From Buchnera aphidicola (Rhopalosiphum padi) (lineage in GTDB: Bacteria > Pseudomonadota > Gammaproteobacteria > Enterobacterales > Enterobacteriaceae), in the NCBI RefSeq assembly GCF_005080845.1, contig NZ_CP034858.1, positions 558,001 through 622,000 on the forward strand: a stretch of 64,000 nucleotides of DNA, in the 5' to 3' direction. Shown piece after piece: positions 33,301 through 41,027 of this stretch (position 1 is the first letter of the stretch; each line of letters begins with the position of its first letter). The notes beneath the pieces are model-generated. The model did not search any database, was not told the origin of the DNA, and saw nothing but the letters and a program-made list of their open reading frames with translations. Both the position numbers and the translations under genes were made by a program.

Positions 33301-34344
33301 ATGACAATATATGTTTTTTCGCAATTAATTCTTAATTGGTATCATATAAATGGAAGAAAAAATCTTCCGTGGAAACAAGACAAAAATTTATATAAAATTT
33401 GGATATCAGAAATAATGTTACAACAAACAACTGTAAAAACAGTAATTCCATATTTTAAAAAATTTATGTTAAGATTTCCAAATATACAATCTTTAAACAA
33501 TAGTAAGTTAGATGATATCTTATGCCTATGGAGTGGACTAGGATATTATAAAAGAGCAGAAAACATTTATAAAACAGCAAAAATTATTAAAGAAAAATAT
33601 CAAGAAAAATTTCCAACACAGTTTTTAGAATTACTTAAGCTACCAGGTATTGGAAGATCTACAGCAGGAGCTATTTTATCTTTGTCATTGAATTATTTTT
33701 TTCCTATTTTAGAAGGAAACGTAAAAAGAATTCTAATGAGATATTATGGTATCATTGGATATTTAACAGAAAAAAAAATAGAAAAAAAATTATGGAATTT
33801 AATTGAATCAATTACTCCAATTAATAATACTGGTAATTTTAATCAAGGTATAATGGACATAGGTGCATTACTTTGCACTCCTAAAAATCCACAATGCAAT
33901 TTATGCCCATTAAAAAAAAAATGCATAGCTTACAAAGAAAAAAATTGGATTAAATATCCTTTAAAAAAAAATAAAAAAATAAAATTAGAAAAAAAGTCTT
34001 GGTTTGTTATTATCAAATATAAAAATAAATTCTGGATAGAAAAAAATATCGAAAAAAAAATTTGGAATAACTTATTTTGTTTTCCAAATTTTGATACTGA
34101 AATGAAAACTATAGAATGGTTAAAAAAAAATAAAATCAATACAGATCAAAAAAATGAAAAGATTAAATCTTTTTATCATAAATTTAGTCATTTTACACTG
34201 CATATTATTCCAATTTTAGTAAAATTATCTTTTTATAAAAATTTTGATGATACTAAAAGAATAGGAGTTTGGTATGATTTACAAAATCCTTGTAATATAG
34301 GTATTCCTAAACCAGTTCAGAAAATTTTAAAAATGTTTAAATAG
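33301..34344 (+). CDS. mutY: Adenine DNA glycosylase MutY (catalytic Asp replaced by Glu)
   Basis: Removes A mispaired with 8-oxoG. Starting at the ATG at 33301 it is 347 residues and keeps E. coli numbering: Glu37 in SEIMLQQT, HhH motif [17 protein letters not shown] (about 114-130), and iron-sulfur cysteines [17 protein letters not shown] in the C-X6-C-X2-C-X5-C pattern. The residue equivalent to catalytic Asp138 is Glu ([10 protein letters not shown], codon GAA at 33712-33714). A longer start at 33262 is possible. The C-terminal NUDIX-like domain, with [11 protein letters not shown], is present. Confidence 0.95.
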   Translation: MTIYVFSQLILNWYHINGRKNLPWKQDKNLYKIWISEIMLQQTTVKTVIPYFKKFMLRFPNIQSLNNSKLDDILCLWSGLGYYKRAENIYKTAKIIKEKYQEKFPTQFLELLKLPGIGRSTAGAILSLSLNYFFPILEGNVKRILMRYYGIIGYLTEKKIEKKLWNLIESITPINNTGNFNQGIMDIGALLCTPKNPQCNLCPLKKKCIAYKEKNWIKYPLKKNKKIKLEKKSWFVIIKYKNKFWIEKNIEKKIWNNLFCFPNFDTEMKTIEWLKKNKINTDQKNEKIKSFYHKFSHFTLHIIPILVKLSFYKNFDDTKRIGVWYDLQNPCNIGIPKPVQKILKMFK

Positions 34345-34369
34345 TTTTTATAAAAAGGTTATAAATACA

Positions 34370-34606
34370 ATGAGTCGTATAATTTTTTGTACTTTTTTAC
34401 AGAAAAAGTCTGAAGGTCAAGATTATCCTCCTTATCCAGGAGAATTAGGGAAAAAAATATATAATCAAATATCCAAAGTGGCTTGGAAAGAATGGAAATT
34501 ACAGCAAACTAAGTTAATTAACGAAGAAAAACTGAATATGTTTAATCGAAATGATAGAAAAAAAATAGAAGAGTATATGAAGTTATTTTTATTTAAAAAT
34601 GAATAA
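34370..34606 (+). CDS. yggX: Fe(2+)-trafficking protein YggX (short)
   Basis: Small protein linked to protection of iron-sulfur clusters from oxidation. 78 residues against 91 in E. coli: starts [27 protein letters not shown] with the conserved cysteine at position 7, continues [21 protein letters not shown] and ends FLFKNE. The usual C-terminal extension is missing. It lies 26 bases after mutY, in the same order as E. coli. Confidence 0.93.
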   Translation: MSRIIFCTFLQKKSEGQDYPPYPGELGKKIYNQISKVAWKEWKLQQTKLINEEKLNMFNRNDRKKIEEYMKLFLFKNE

Positions 34607-34667
34607 ATATATTTTTCTACATAAATTCAAATTCTTATAATTTTTTTATTATTAGCGTATAAAAAAA

Positions 34668-35438
34668 GTGCTTATAATTGATTCTGGTATAGGTGGATTA
34701 TCTATATTAAATAACATAAAAAAAAATTTTCCTAATATAAATTATATTTATATGCTAGATAATGAGGCTTTTCCTTATGGAGAAAAAAAAGAAAAATTTA
34801 TTGTAGAAAGAAGTATAAAAATAATTAATACAATAAAAAAAATTTATCCAATTAAGAAAGTAATAATAGCTTGCAATACAGCAAGCACAATATCTTTGCC
34901 TATTTTAAGAAAAAATTTCAATATTCCTATTATTGGAGTATTACCTATACTAAAACCAGCTATTGAAATAAAAAAAAATAAAATTGTTGGTTTAATAGCA
35001 ACTCAAGCTACAGTCAATAGTTCGTATATAAAAAAAATAATATATAAATATTCGCTTAAAAACACTATAAAAATAATAGCCACAAACGAATTGGCAATAA
35101 TAGCTGAAAAAAAAGTTAGAAAACTATCTGTTTCAAATAAAAAATTAAAAAAAATTTTTCAATCATGGATTGCTCTTTCAATTCAACCTGATACCATCAT
35201 ACTTGGATGTACTCATTTTTCTTTTCTAAAACAAGAAATTCAAGAGATGTTTTATAAACCTATTAATTTTATAGATTCAGGGGATGCAATTATTAAGGGA
35301 ATTAAAAAATATTTTTATCAAGAAAACATAAAAAAAAATGTTTTTTTATGTTCTAAATATAATAAAAAAATAAAACAACTATTATTTTTTTTAAAAAAGT
35401 ATAAATTTAAAAAAATTCAAGAAATTAACTTAAATTAA
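34668..35438 (+). CDS. murI: Glutamate racemase (start uncertain)
   Basis: Makes D-glutamate for peptidoglycan. Recognisable from IIDSGIGGLSILNNI, FPYGEKKEKFIVERS, the catalytic ACNTAST (about residues 68-74) and LGCTHFSFL. The only available start is GTG at 34668; the frame is closed by TAG at 34653 and has no ATG or clear ribosome site between, while an A7 tract immediately precedes the GTG. Product 256 residues versus 285 in E. coli, which has a longer N-terminus. The 3' end overlaps convergent sbcB by 14 bases. Confidence 0.88.
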   Translation: MLIIDSGIGGLSILNNIKKNFPNINYIYMLDNEAFPYGEKKEKFIVERSIKIINTIKKIYPIKKVIIACNTASTISLPILRKNFNIPIIGVLPILKPAIEIKKNKIVGLIATQATVNSSYIKKIIYKYSLKNTIKIIATNELAIIAEKKVRKLSVSNKKLKKIFQSWIALSIQPDTIILGCTHFSFLKQEIQEMFYKPINFIDSGDAIIKGIKKYFYQENIKKNVFLCSKYNKKIKQLLFFLKKYKFKKIQEINLN

Positions 35439-36888
35439 TATTTTTATAAAATAATTTTTTATATTTTTTAAAAACATATTTTAATAAATCAGTTAATAAA
35501 TTAACTTTTTTCATATCATAAGAATAAATCTTTAAAAGAGATTCAATGTTGTCTATATATCCTGTTAAGAAAAGTGAGTTTAAAGTTTTTAAACAATAAT
35601 TAAGCCATTCTTTTTTTTCTTTTTTATTTAATACATTAAAAAAATTACGTGCTTTATAGCGAAAAAATAATTCTTTTAAACGACTATCTTTAAAATCTAA
35701 TTTAACATTTTTTAAATAATTTGGTTTAGTTAGACTTATTTTTTTTATCAAACTTTTATCATGAAAATTAAAAAAAGAATTATAAATTTGTAAATCTACG
35801 TTTAAAGAACTTTTATTTTCATTTTTTTTTAATAAAAAATTCTTAATAAAATTTATTATAAAACAATTTTTTTTTACTAGATCTATTTTTTTATTATAAA
35901 AAAAACTTTCTTTAAAATTTAATCGATTCGTATCTTCTTGTCTAATTGAATTCATAGGTGCTAAAATAGGACAACGATTAAAATATACTAATATTACTCC
36001 TAAATCAAATAAATTTTTAATTGAAATATTATCAAAAGATACTGTTTTACAAAAAAAAATTAGTTTTTTAATATCTTTAAATAAATCAATTGAAATTAAT
36101 ATATTTTTATTATTTAAATCCCATGACAAGGGTAATATACAACTTATATTATTACGTAAAGCTCCAAAACAACTAGAAACATATATCATTGGAGTAAAGT
36201 TTTTTAAATCAATTAACTTATATAATTCATTTTTTTTTCTAAAGTTGAAAAAAAAATCAAATAATTTTGGTTGTTTTCTTTTTATTAATTTTGCCAATTC
36301 AATTGTAGCATATACATCCGATGTAGCATCATGAGCATTACAATGTGATATATTATTTGCTTTTGTTAAATCTGAAAGTTTGAAAACAGGTGAGCCAAAT
36401 TCATTTTTAGGCCATTTTATACCATTTGGTCTCAAAGAATAACATGCTCTAACAATATTTAGCAAATCCCAGCGAGAGTTGTTATTTTTCCAACTCCACT
36501 CATAAGGATCTAAAAAATTACGATAAAATATGTTTCTTGTAATTTCATCATCAAAACAAATATTATTATAACCTATTATACAAGTATTAGGTTTAAGAAA
36601 AATATTATGTATTTTTTTAGAAAATTCATATTCATTAACACCATTTTTCTCTGTATATTCAGGGGTAATTCCTGTGATTAAAATTGAAAAAGGATCAGGA
36701 AAATAATCGTCTGATGGAAAACAATAAAAACATTTCGGTTTTTCAATAATATTTAAATTTGCATCTGTTCTAATCGAAGAAAATTGAGCTGGTTTATCTA
36801 AAGACGTATGTATTCCAAAAGTTTCATAATCATAAAATAAGAAATTAATTTCATTTCTTTTTAAAAAATTTTTCATATTTTTTTTCAT
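35425..36888 (-). CDS. sbcB: Exodeoxyribonuclease I
   Basis: 3'-5' single-strand DNA exonuclease in recombination and repair. 487 residues (E. coli 475). DEDD-family motifs: FLFYDYETFG (DxE, about 16-25), TCIIGYNNICFDDEITRNIFYRNF, and HCNAHDATSDVYATIELAK (about 186-204). The C-terminal two thirds diverge and are very lysine/phenylalanine-rich. The first residues MKKNMKNFLKR are unsupported by homology, so the start could be the internal ATG (codon 5). Divergent from tmaR as in E. coli. Confidence 0.93.
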   Translation of the reverse strand: MKKNMKNFLKRNEINFLFYDYETFGIHTSLDKPAQFSSIRTDANLNIIEKPKCFYCFPSDDYFPDPFSILITGITPEYTEKNGVNEYEFSKKIHNIFLKPNTCIIGYNNICFDDEITRNIFYRNFLDPYEWSWKNNNSRWDLLNIVRACYSLRPNGIKWPKNEFGSPVFKLSDLTKANNISHCNAHDATSDVYATIELAKLIKRKQPKLFDFFFNFRKKNELYKLIDLKNFTPMIYVSSCFGALRNNISCILPLSWDLNNKNILISIDLFKDIKKLIFFCKTVSFDNISIKNLFDLGVILVYFNRCPILAPMNSIRQEDTNRLNFKESFFYNKKIDLVKKNCFIINFIKNFLLKKNENKSSLNVDLQIYNSFFNFHDKSLIKKISLTKPNYLKNVKLDFKDSRLKELFFRYKARNFFNVLNKKEKKEWLNYCLKTLNSLFLTGYIDNIESLLKIYSYDMKKVNLLTDLLKYVFKKYKKLFYKNINLS

Positions 36889-36974
36889 TTTTAATTTTAA
36901 TAAATAAAAACTGTTAAACTCCTAAAATACTGTTAAAAAACATTAAATATAACTATAAAAGGTTTTTAAACATA

Positions 36975-37280
36975 ATGAATACAAAAAAAACATTTAAAAG
37001 CGTATTAGAATTTGTACATAAATTTAGAAGAAAAAATAAAATAAAAAGAGAAATATCTGATATTGAAAAAAAAATTAGAGATAATCAAAAAAGAATATTA
37101 TTACTTGATAATCTGAATCAGTATATTACACCAGATATGAACTATGAAGAAATTAAAAAAATAATTTTTATGATGAAAAATGATTACGAAGATAGAATAG
37201 ATGACTACGTTGTAAAGAATGCTGAACTTTCAAAGGAAAAAAGGAGCTTATCAAAAGAATTAAAGTTAATTATTGATTAA
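36975..37280 (+). CDS. tmaR: TmaR (YeeX, DUF496) polar PTS regulator family protein
   Basis: 101 residues (E. coli 109), predicted almost wholly coiled-coil. It matches YeeX/TmaR strongly: [61 protein letters not shown]. In E. coli TmaR forms polar clusters that sequester enzyme I of the PTS. Buchnera keeps PTS sugar uptake (mtlA is in this window), so a regulatory role is plausible but inferred. sbcB is its E. coli neighbour too. Confidence 0.92.
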   Translation: MNTKKTFKSVLEFVHKFRRKNKIKREISDIEKKIRDNQKRILLLDNLNQYITPDMNYEEIKKIIFMMKNDYEDRIDDYVVKNAELSKEKRSLSKELKLIID

Positions 37281-37299
37281 AAAAAATTAAAAATTTTTT

Positions 37300-37372
37300 C
37301 TCCCCTGACTGGACTCGAACCAGTGACATACGGATTAACAGTCCGCCGTTCTACCAACTGAACTACAGAGGA
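37300..37372 (-). tRNA. tRNA-Asn (GTT)
   Basis: 73-base tRNA on the minus strand beginning TCCTCTGTAGTTCAGTTGG, anticodon GTT in CTGTTAA, T-arm GGTTCGAGTCC, 3' acceptor strand CAGGGGA with discriminator G. It is almost identical to E. coli asn tRNA except the T4-G69 wobble in the acceptor stem. CCA is not encoded. Confidence 0.97.
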
Positions 37373-37503
37373 ATACAAATATATATATACCAAAAAATTT
37401 TACATATGTCAAATAGATATAAAATAAAAAAATTAACTTTAAAAAAAATGAAAAGAACTATAGATTATTAGAAGAAATTGATTTATAGTATAATCATAAA
37501 TAT

Positions 37504-37576
37504 ATGGCCCTTTAGCTCAGTGGTCAGAGCAGGCGACTCATAATCGCTTGGTCGCTGGTTCAAATCCAGCAAGGGC
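37504..37576 (+). tRNA. tRNA-Ile2 (CAT anticodon, lysidine type)
   Basis: 73-base tRNA starting GGCCCTTTAGCTCAGTGG with anticodon loop CTCATAA. The CAT anticodon could suggest Met, but the body matches E. coli ileX/ileY along its length (GGCGACTCATAATCGCTTGGTCGCTGG), so this is the AUA-reading tRNA-Ile2 that needs TilS to convert C34 to lysidine. CCA is not encoded. Confidence 0.95.
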
Positions 37577-37640
37577 CATTAAAATAAAAACCTTTAATCT
37601 TAATTAAAAATTTTCAGTAATAATAAGGATTAAAAAATTT

Positions 37641-38299
37641 ATGGAATGGAAAAAAGAATTCATTGAATTTCTTTTAAAAAAAAAGTCTTGAATTTCGGAA
37701 AATTTATATTAAAATCTGGACGAAAGAGTCCTTATTTTTTTAATTCAGGCCTATTATCTACAGGAGAAGATATTGCTAAAATTGGTTTTTTTTATGCACG
37801 AGCTATAATTGATTTAAATATTAAATTTGATGTATTATTCGGTACTGCCTATAAAGGCATTCCAATCGTAGTTGCAACTTCTATAGCACTAAAAAATCAA
37901 TATCATTTAGATATTCCATATTCTTTTAATAGAAAAGAAGAAAAAAAATATGGAGAAAAAGGGTGTTTTGTAGGAGTAAACATAAAAAATAAAAAAATTA
38001 TTATTTTAGATGATGTTATTACATCAGGAATATCAATTAATCACGCAATTAAAATAGTTGAAAAAGAAGAGGCCGAAATATCTTCAATTTTTGTTTTGTT
38101 GGATCGAAAAGAAAAAAAAGACAATAACTTATATACAAAAAATAGTTCTCAAGATAAAAAAATTTGTAAAATCAATTCAATAATTACGATTGACGATTTT
38201 ATATTTTATCTTTCAGAACAAAAAAAATTAAAAAAATACGCACGTAAATTAATTGAATATCGTAAAGAATGTACTTCTCCTTTGCGGGAATATAAGTAA
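37641..38299 (+). CDS. pyrE: Orotate phosphoribosyltransferase, frameshifted at A9
   Basis: Converts orotate and PRPP to OMP in pyrimidine synthesis. The ATG at 37641 (ribosome site AAGGA upstream) opens MEWKKEFIEFLLKKK, which matches the E. coli start QFIEFALSK, then stops; the rest (FGKFILKSGRKSPYFFNSG onward) is in the next frame. The break is a run of nine adenines at 37676-37684; ten would join the frames as 219 residues. PRPP site IIILDDVITSGISIN (about residues 118-132) is intact. The gene is very likely functional through slippage. Confidence 0.9.
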
Positions 38300-38334
38300 A
38301 AAATACAATATTTCTATCTTTTTTATGTTGTCTG

Positions 38335-38796
38335 TTAATAAAGTCCCGAATGACCAAATCCCTTCTCAAAACGTGAAGTTTTTTCAAAATTCTCAACAAT
38401 AGAAAATGTAGGTCTAATAATTGGAACAAATATTATTTGAGCAATCCTATCATAGGGATTAATAAAAAAATTATTTTTACTACGATTCCAAATAGATAGC
38501 ATTAGTTCGCCTTGATAATCGGAATCAATTAAACCAGTCAAGTTACCTAGAACAATTCCATTTTTATGACCTAATCCAGAACGAGGCAAAATTAAAGCCG
38601 TAATATAAGGATTATCAATATATATTGCTATTCCAGTTGAAACTAAAATTACCTTTTTAGAAGGTAAAATTATTTTTTTCTTTATACTTGCTCTAAGATC
38701 TAAGGCAGAAGATCCTGGTGTTGCATATTGAGGTAATAATGAATGACTATTTTTTTTTATATTAGAATCTAAAATTTTAATTTTAATATTGTTCAT
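38335..38796 (-). CDS. dut: dUTP diphosphatase
   Basis: Trimeric enzyme hydrolysing dUTP to dUMP, preventing uracil incorporation. 153 residues (E. coli 151). The five dUTPase motifs appear in order: GSSALDLRA, PRSGLGHKNGIVLGN, LIDSDYQGELM with the catalytic Asp, DRIAQIIFVP, and the C-terminal arm ERGFGHSG-type, here EKGFGHSGLY. Convergent with pyrE. Confidence 0.96.
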   Translation of the reverse strand: MNNIKIKILDSNIKKNSHSLLPQYATPGSSALDLRASIKKKIILPSKKVILVSTGIAIYIDNPYITALILPRSGLGHKNGIVLGNLTGLIDSDYQGELMLSIWNRSKNNFFINPYDRIAQIIFVPIIRPTFSIVENFEKTSRFEKGFGHSGLY

Positions 38797-38853
38797 AAAC
38801 TTTTTTTCGTAAAAATTATTAATATCATTGTATTTTTTCTTGCTATAAAAATT

Positions 38854-39615
38854 TTATGATGAAGCTAAAAAACCTGGATTTATCAAACATGAACGATTAT
38901 AAGAAGAAGATAAAGAATAATTCAATTCTCCTCCATTCCATGTTTTAATCTTTCCACCTGCTGCAGTAATAATGGCATGACCAGCTGCCGTATCCCAAAT
39001 AAACGTATTCCCGAATCTTGGATAAATTTGTGCTTTTCCTTCTGCAATATAGCAGAATTTTAATGAAGAACCTAATTTTTTTATTTTATAACTGTTATTT
39101 GTTTGATTTAAAAAATTATCTAATTCTTTATCAGGATGTGAACGACTCGTTACTAATAATGGTTTTTTTGACTGTGTAACAAATATTTTTTTTTTATACC
39201 CTTTTTTTTTATTTTCTTTCCAAGCTTCATTATTGAAAGAAGAATATAAAATTTTAAAAAAAGGAGCGTATATTACGCCTAAAACAGGTATACCTTTTTT
39301 AATCAAACTAATATTTACTGTAAATTCCCCATTTTTTTTTAAAAACTCTTTAGTTCCGTCTAATGGATCAACTAACCAATAGGTATCCCAATTTTTATGA
39401 TCTTTAAAATTATGAGATCCTTCTTCAGATAGGACAGGAATTTTTGGAAAGATAGAAAGAAGTCCCTTCTTAATAAGATTATTTGCTTCATAATCAGCAT
39501 TGGTTATAGGAGTATTATCTGATTTATAAAAAATATTTACTGATTTCTTAGAAAGATAACAATTCATTATGGCAGAACCAGCTATTTGTGCTAGTTCACA
39601 AATTTTTTCTAACAT
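38854..39615 (-). CDS. cysQ: 3'(2'),5'-bisphosphate nucleotidase CysQ
   Basis: Inositol-monophosphatase-fold enzyme dephosphorylating PAP from sulfate assimilation. 253 residues (E. coli 246). Motifs: VLSEEG (about 64-69, metal Glu), WLVDPLDGTKEFLKKNGEFTVNI (about 79-101), and WDTAAGHAIITAAGG (about 210-224). It is consistent with an active cysteine pathway. Head of the gap leading from rplI on the same strand. Confidence 0.94.
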   Translation of the reverse strand: MLEKICELAQIAGSAIMNCYLSKKSVNIFYKSDNTPITNADYEANNLIKKGLLSIFPKIPVLSEEGSHNFKDHKNWDTYWLVDPLDGTKEFLKKNGEFTVNISLIKKGIPVLGVIYAPFFKILYSSFNNEAWKENKKKGYKKKIFVTQSKKPLLVTSRSHPDKELDNFLNQTNNSYKIKKLGSSLKFCYIAEGKAQIYPRFGNTFIWDTAAGHAIITAAGGKIKTWNGGELNYSLSSSYNRSCLINPGFLASS

Positions 39616-39656
39616 TTAACACCATATCTATATATTAAATTTATGTTTAAAAAAAA

Positions 39657-40109
39657 TTATTTTTTTGCAACAATATTCACTATAAAGTGTTCATGTACTT
39701 CATTATGTGGTTGAAAAATAATTTTATGCTCTCCTACTTGACGTAATACTCCATTTGGCAATTTAATTTCTTTTTTGTTAACTTTAATACCCAATAAAGT
39801 CATTTCTTTTATAATATTTCTAATTCCTATAGAACCAAATATCTTACCTTCTTTGCCAACTTTAGATGAAATTATTATAGATTTGATTTGCTTTATTTTT
39901 TCAGCACGAGATTGAGCAATAAGTAATTTGCTAATATTTTCTTTTTCTAATTCAATACGCTGAGCTTCAAAAGATTCAATATTTTTTTTATTAGCTAAAA
40001 TCGCCTTTCCTTTAGGAATTAAAAAATTTCTAGCATAGCCAGATTTTACATGAACAATTGTACCAGAATCACCTAGTTTTTTTATTTTTAATAAAAGAAT
40101 CACTTCCAT
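39657..40109 (-). CDS. rplI: 50S ribosomal protein L9
   Basis: Elongated protein at the base of the L1 stalk that affects frame maintenance. 150 residues (E. coli 149). N-terminal domain MEVILLLKIKKLGDSGTIVHVKSGYARNFLIPKGKA (1-36), long connecting helix, C-terminal domain KLPNGVLRQVGEHKIIFQPHNEVHEHFIVNIV. Follows rpsR in the conserved rpsF-rpsR-rplI cluster. L9 loss raises frameshifting in E. coli, of interest in a genome with many frameshift-prone tracts. Confidence 0.96.
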   Translation of the reverse strand: MEVILLLKIKKLGDSGTIVHVKSGYARNFLIPKGKAILANKKNIESFEAQRIELEKENISKLLIAQSRAEKIKQIKSIIISSKVGKEGKIFGSIGIRNIIKEMTLLGIKVNKKEIKLPNGVLRQVGEHKIIFQPHNEVHEHFIVNIVAKK

Positions 40110-40169
40110 TATTTATTGTTCTCTCTTATGTTTTCTCTCTTTATTTAATGATTTGATAAAATTTATCTT

Positions 40170-40400
<231 letters not shown>

Positions 40401-40509
40401 TTAGATATCCTCTAAAATAAAAAAATATTTTTACTTTTTAATAAAGTTTAGCTAAAATCTTTTTATAAAAAATCAAATAAAAAAAACTTATGTCTTTATA
40501 ACTAAATCA

Positions 40510-40851
40510 CTACTTTTTATCTTTTTTTTCTTCTTTTAACTTCATAACTGGTGATACTTCACTTATTGCTTTTTTTACAGATATAATAATATTTCTAATA
40601 ATTGCATTATTGAAACGAAAATCTGTTTCTAACAGACTAATAGTATTAGGAGAAGTTTCTATATTTAGAAGAATATAATGTGCTTTATGTAATTTGTTAA
40701 TAGGATAAGATAATTGTCGTCTACCCCAATCTTCTAAACGATGTATAACTCCAAAGTTATCATGGATAATTTTTTTATATTTTTCGATTATTATAGAAAC
40801 TTTTTCACTGTAGTCTGGATGAATCATAAAAATTATTTCATAGTGACGCAT
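40510..40851 (-). CDS. rpsF: 30S ribosomal protein S6
   Basis: Platform protein binding S18 and 16S rRNA. 113 residues: [52 protein letters not shown] and [11 protein letters not shown] are the family core. The acidic C-terminal tail that is glutamylated by RimK in E. coli is shortened, ending LKEEKKDKK. An AGGAG ribosome site precedes the ATG. Confidence 0.96.
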   Translation of the reverse strand: MRHYEIIFMIHPDYSEKVSIIIEKYKKIIHDNFGVIHRLEDWGRRQLSYPINKLHKAHYILLNIETSPNTISLLETDFRFNNAIIRNIIISVKKAISEVSPVMKLKEEKKDKK

Positions 40852-40879
40852 TTAAAAATGCTCCTTGTGGATTTTTTTA

Positions 40880-40915
40880 GCTTCCTTATTATTTATAGCT
40901 ATTTTCCAAGGAAGC
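40880..40915 (-). promoter_or_regulatory. Hairpin in the rpsF 5' leader
   Basis: On the minus strand GCTTCCTT (40915-40908) pairs with AAGGAAGC (40887-40880) around a 20-base loop, 29 bases upstream of the rpsF ATG. The sequence after it is A-rich, so it is not a terminator for this strand. In many proteobacteria an S6:S18-binding leader RNA sits here; the hairpin's position fits, but I cannot show the characteristic bulge. Confidence 0.35.
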
Positions 40916-41027
40916 AAGGAACTTTTATAAAAAAATTATAGCTAATTCTATATATATGGTATTTTAATTTTAAAAAAAAATCAATAAAATTTCGTTTTTT
41001 AAATAATTATTCTTTCTAAATGAAAAA

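Noticed and set aside
37537-37539. CAT anticodon tRNA as tRNA-Met
   Set aside because: The whole body matches E. coli ileX/ileY rather than initiator or elongator Met tRNA, so tRNA-Ile2 is the better call.
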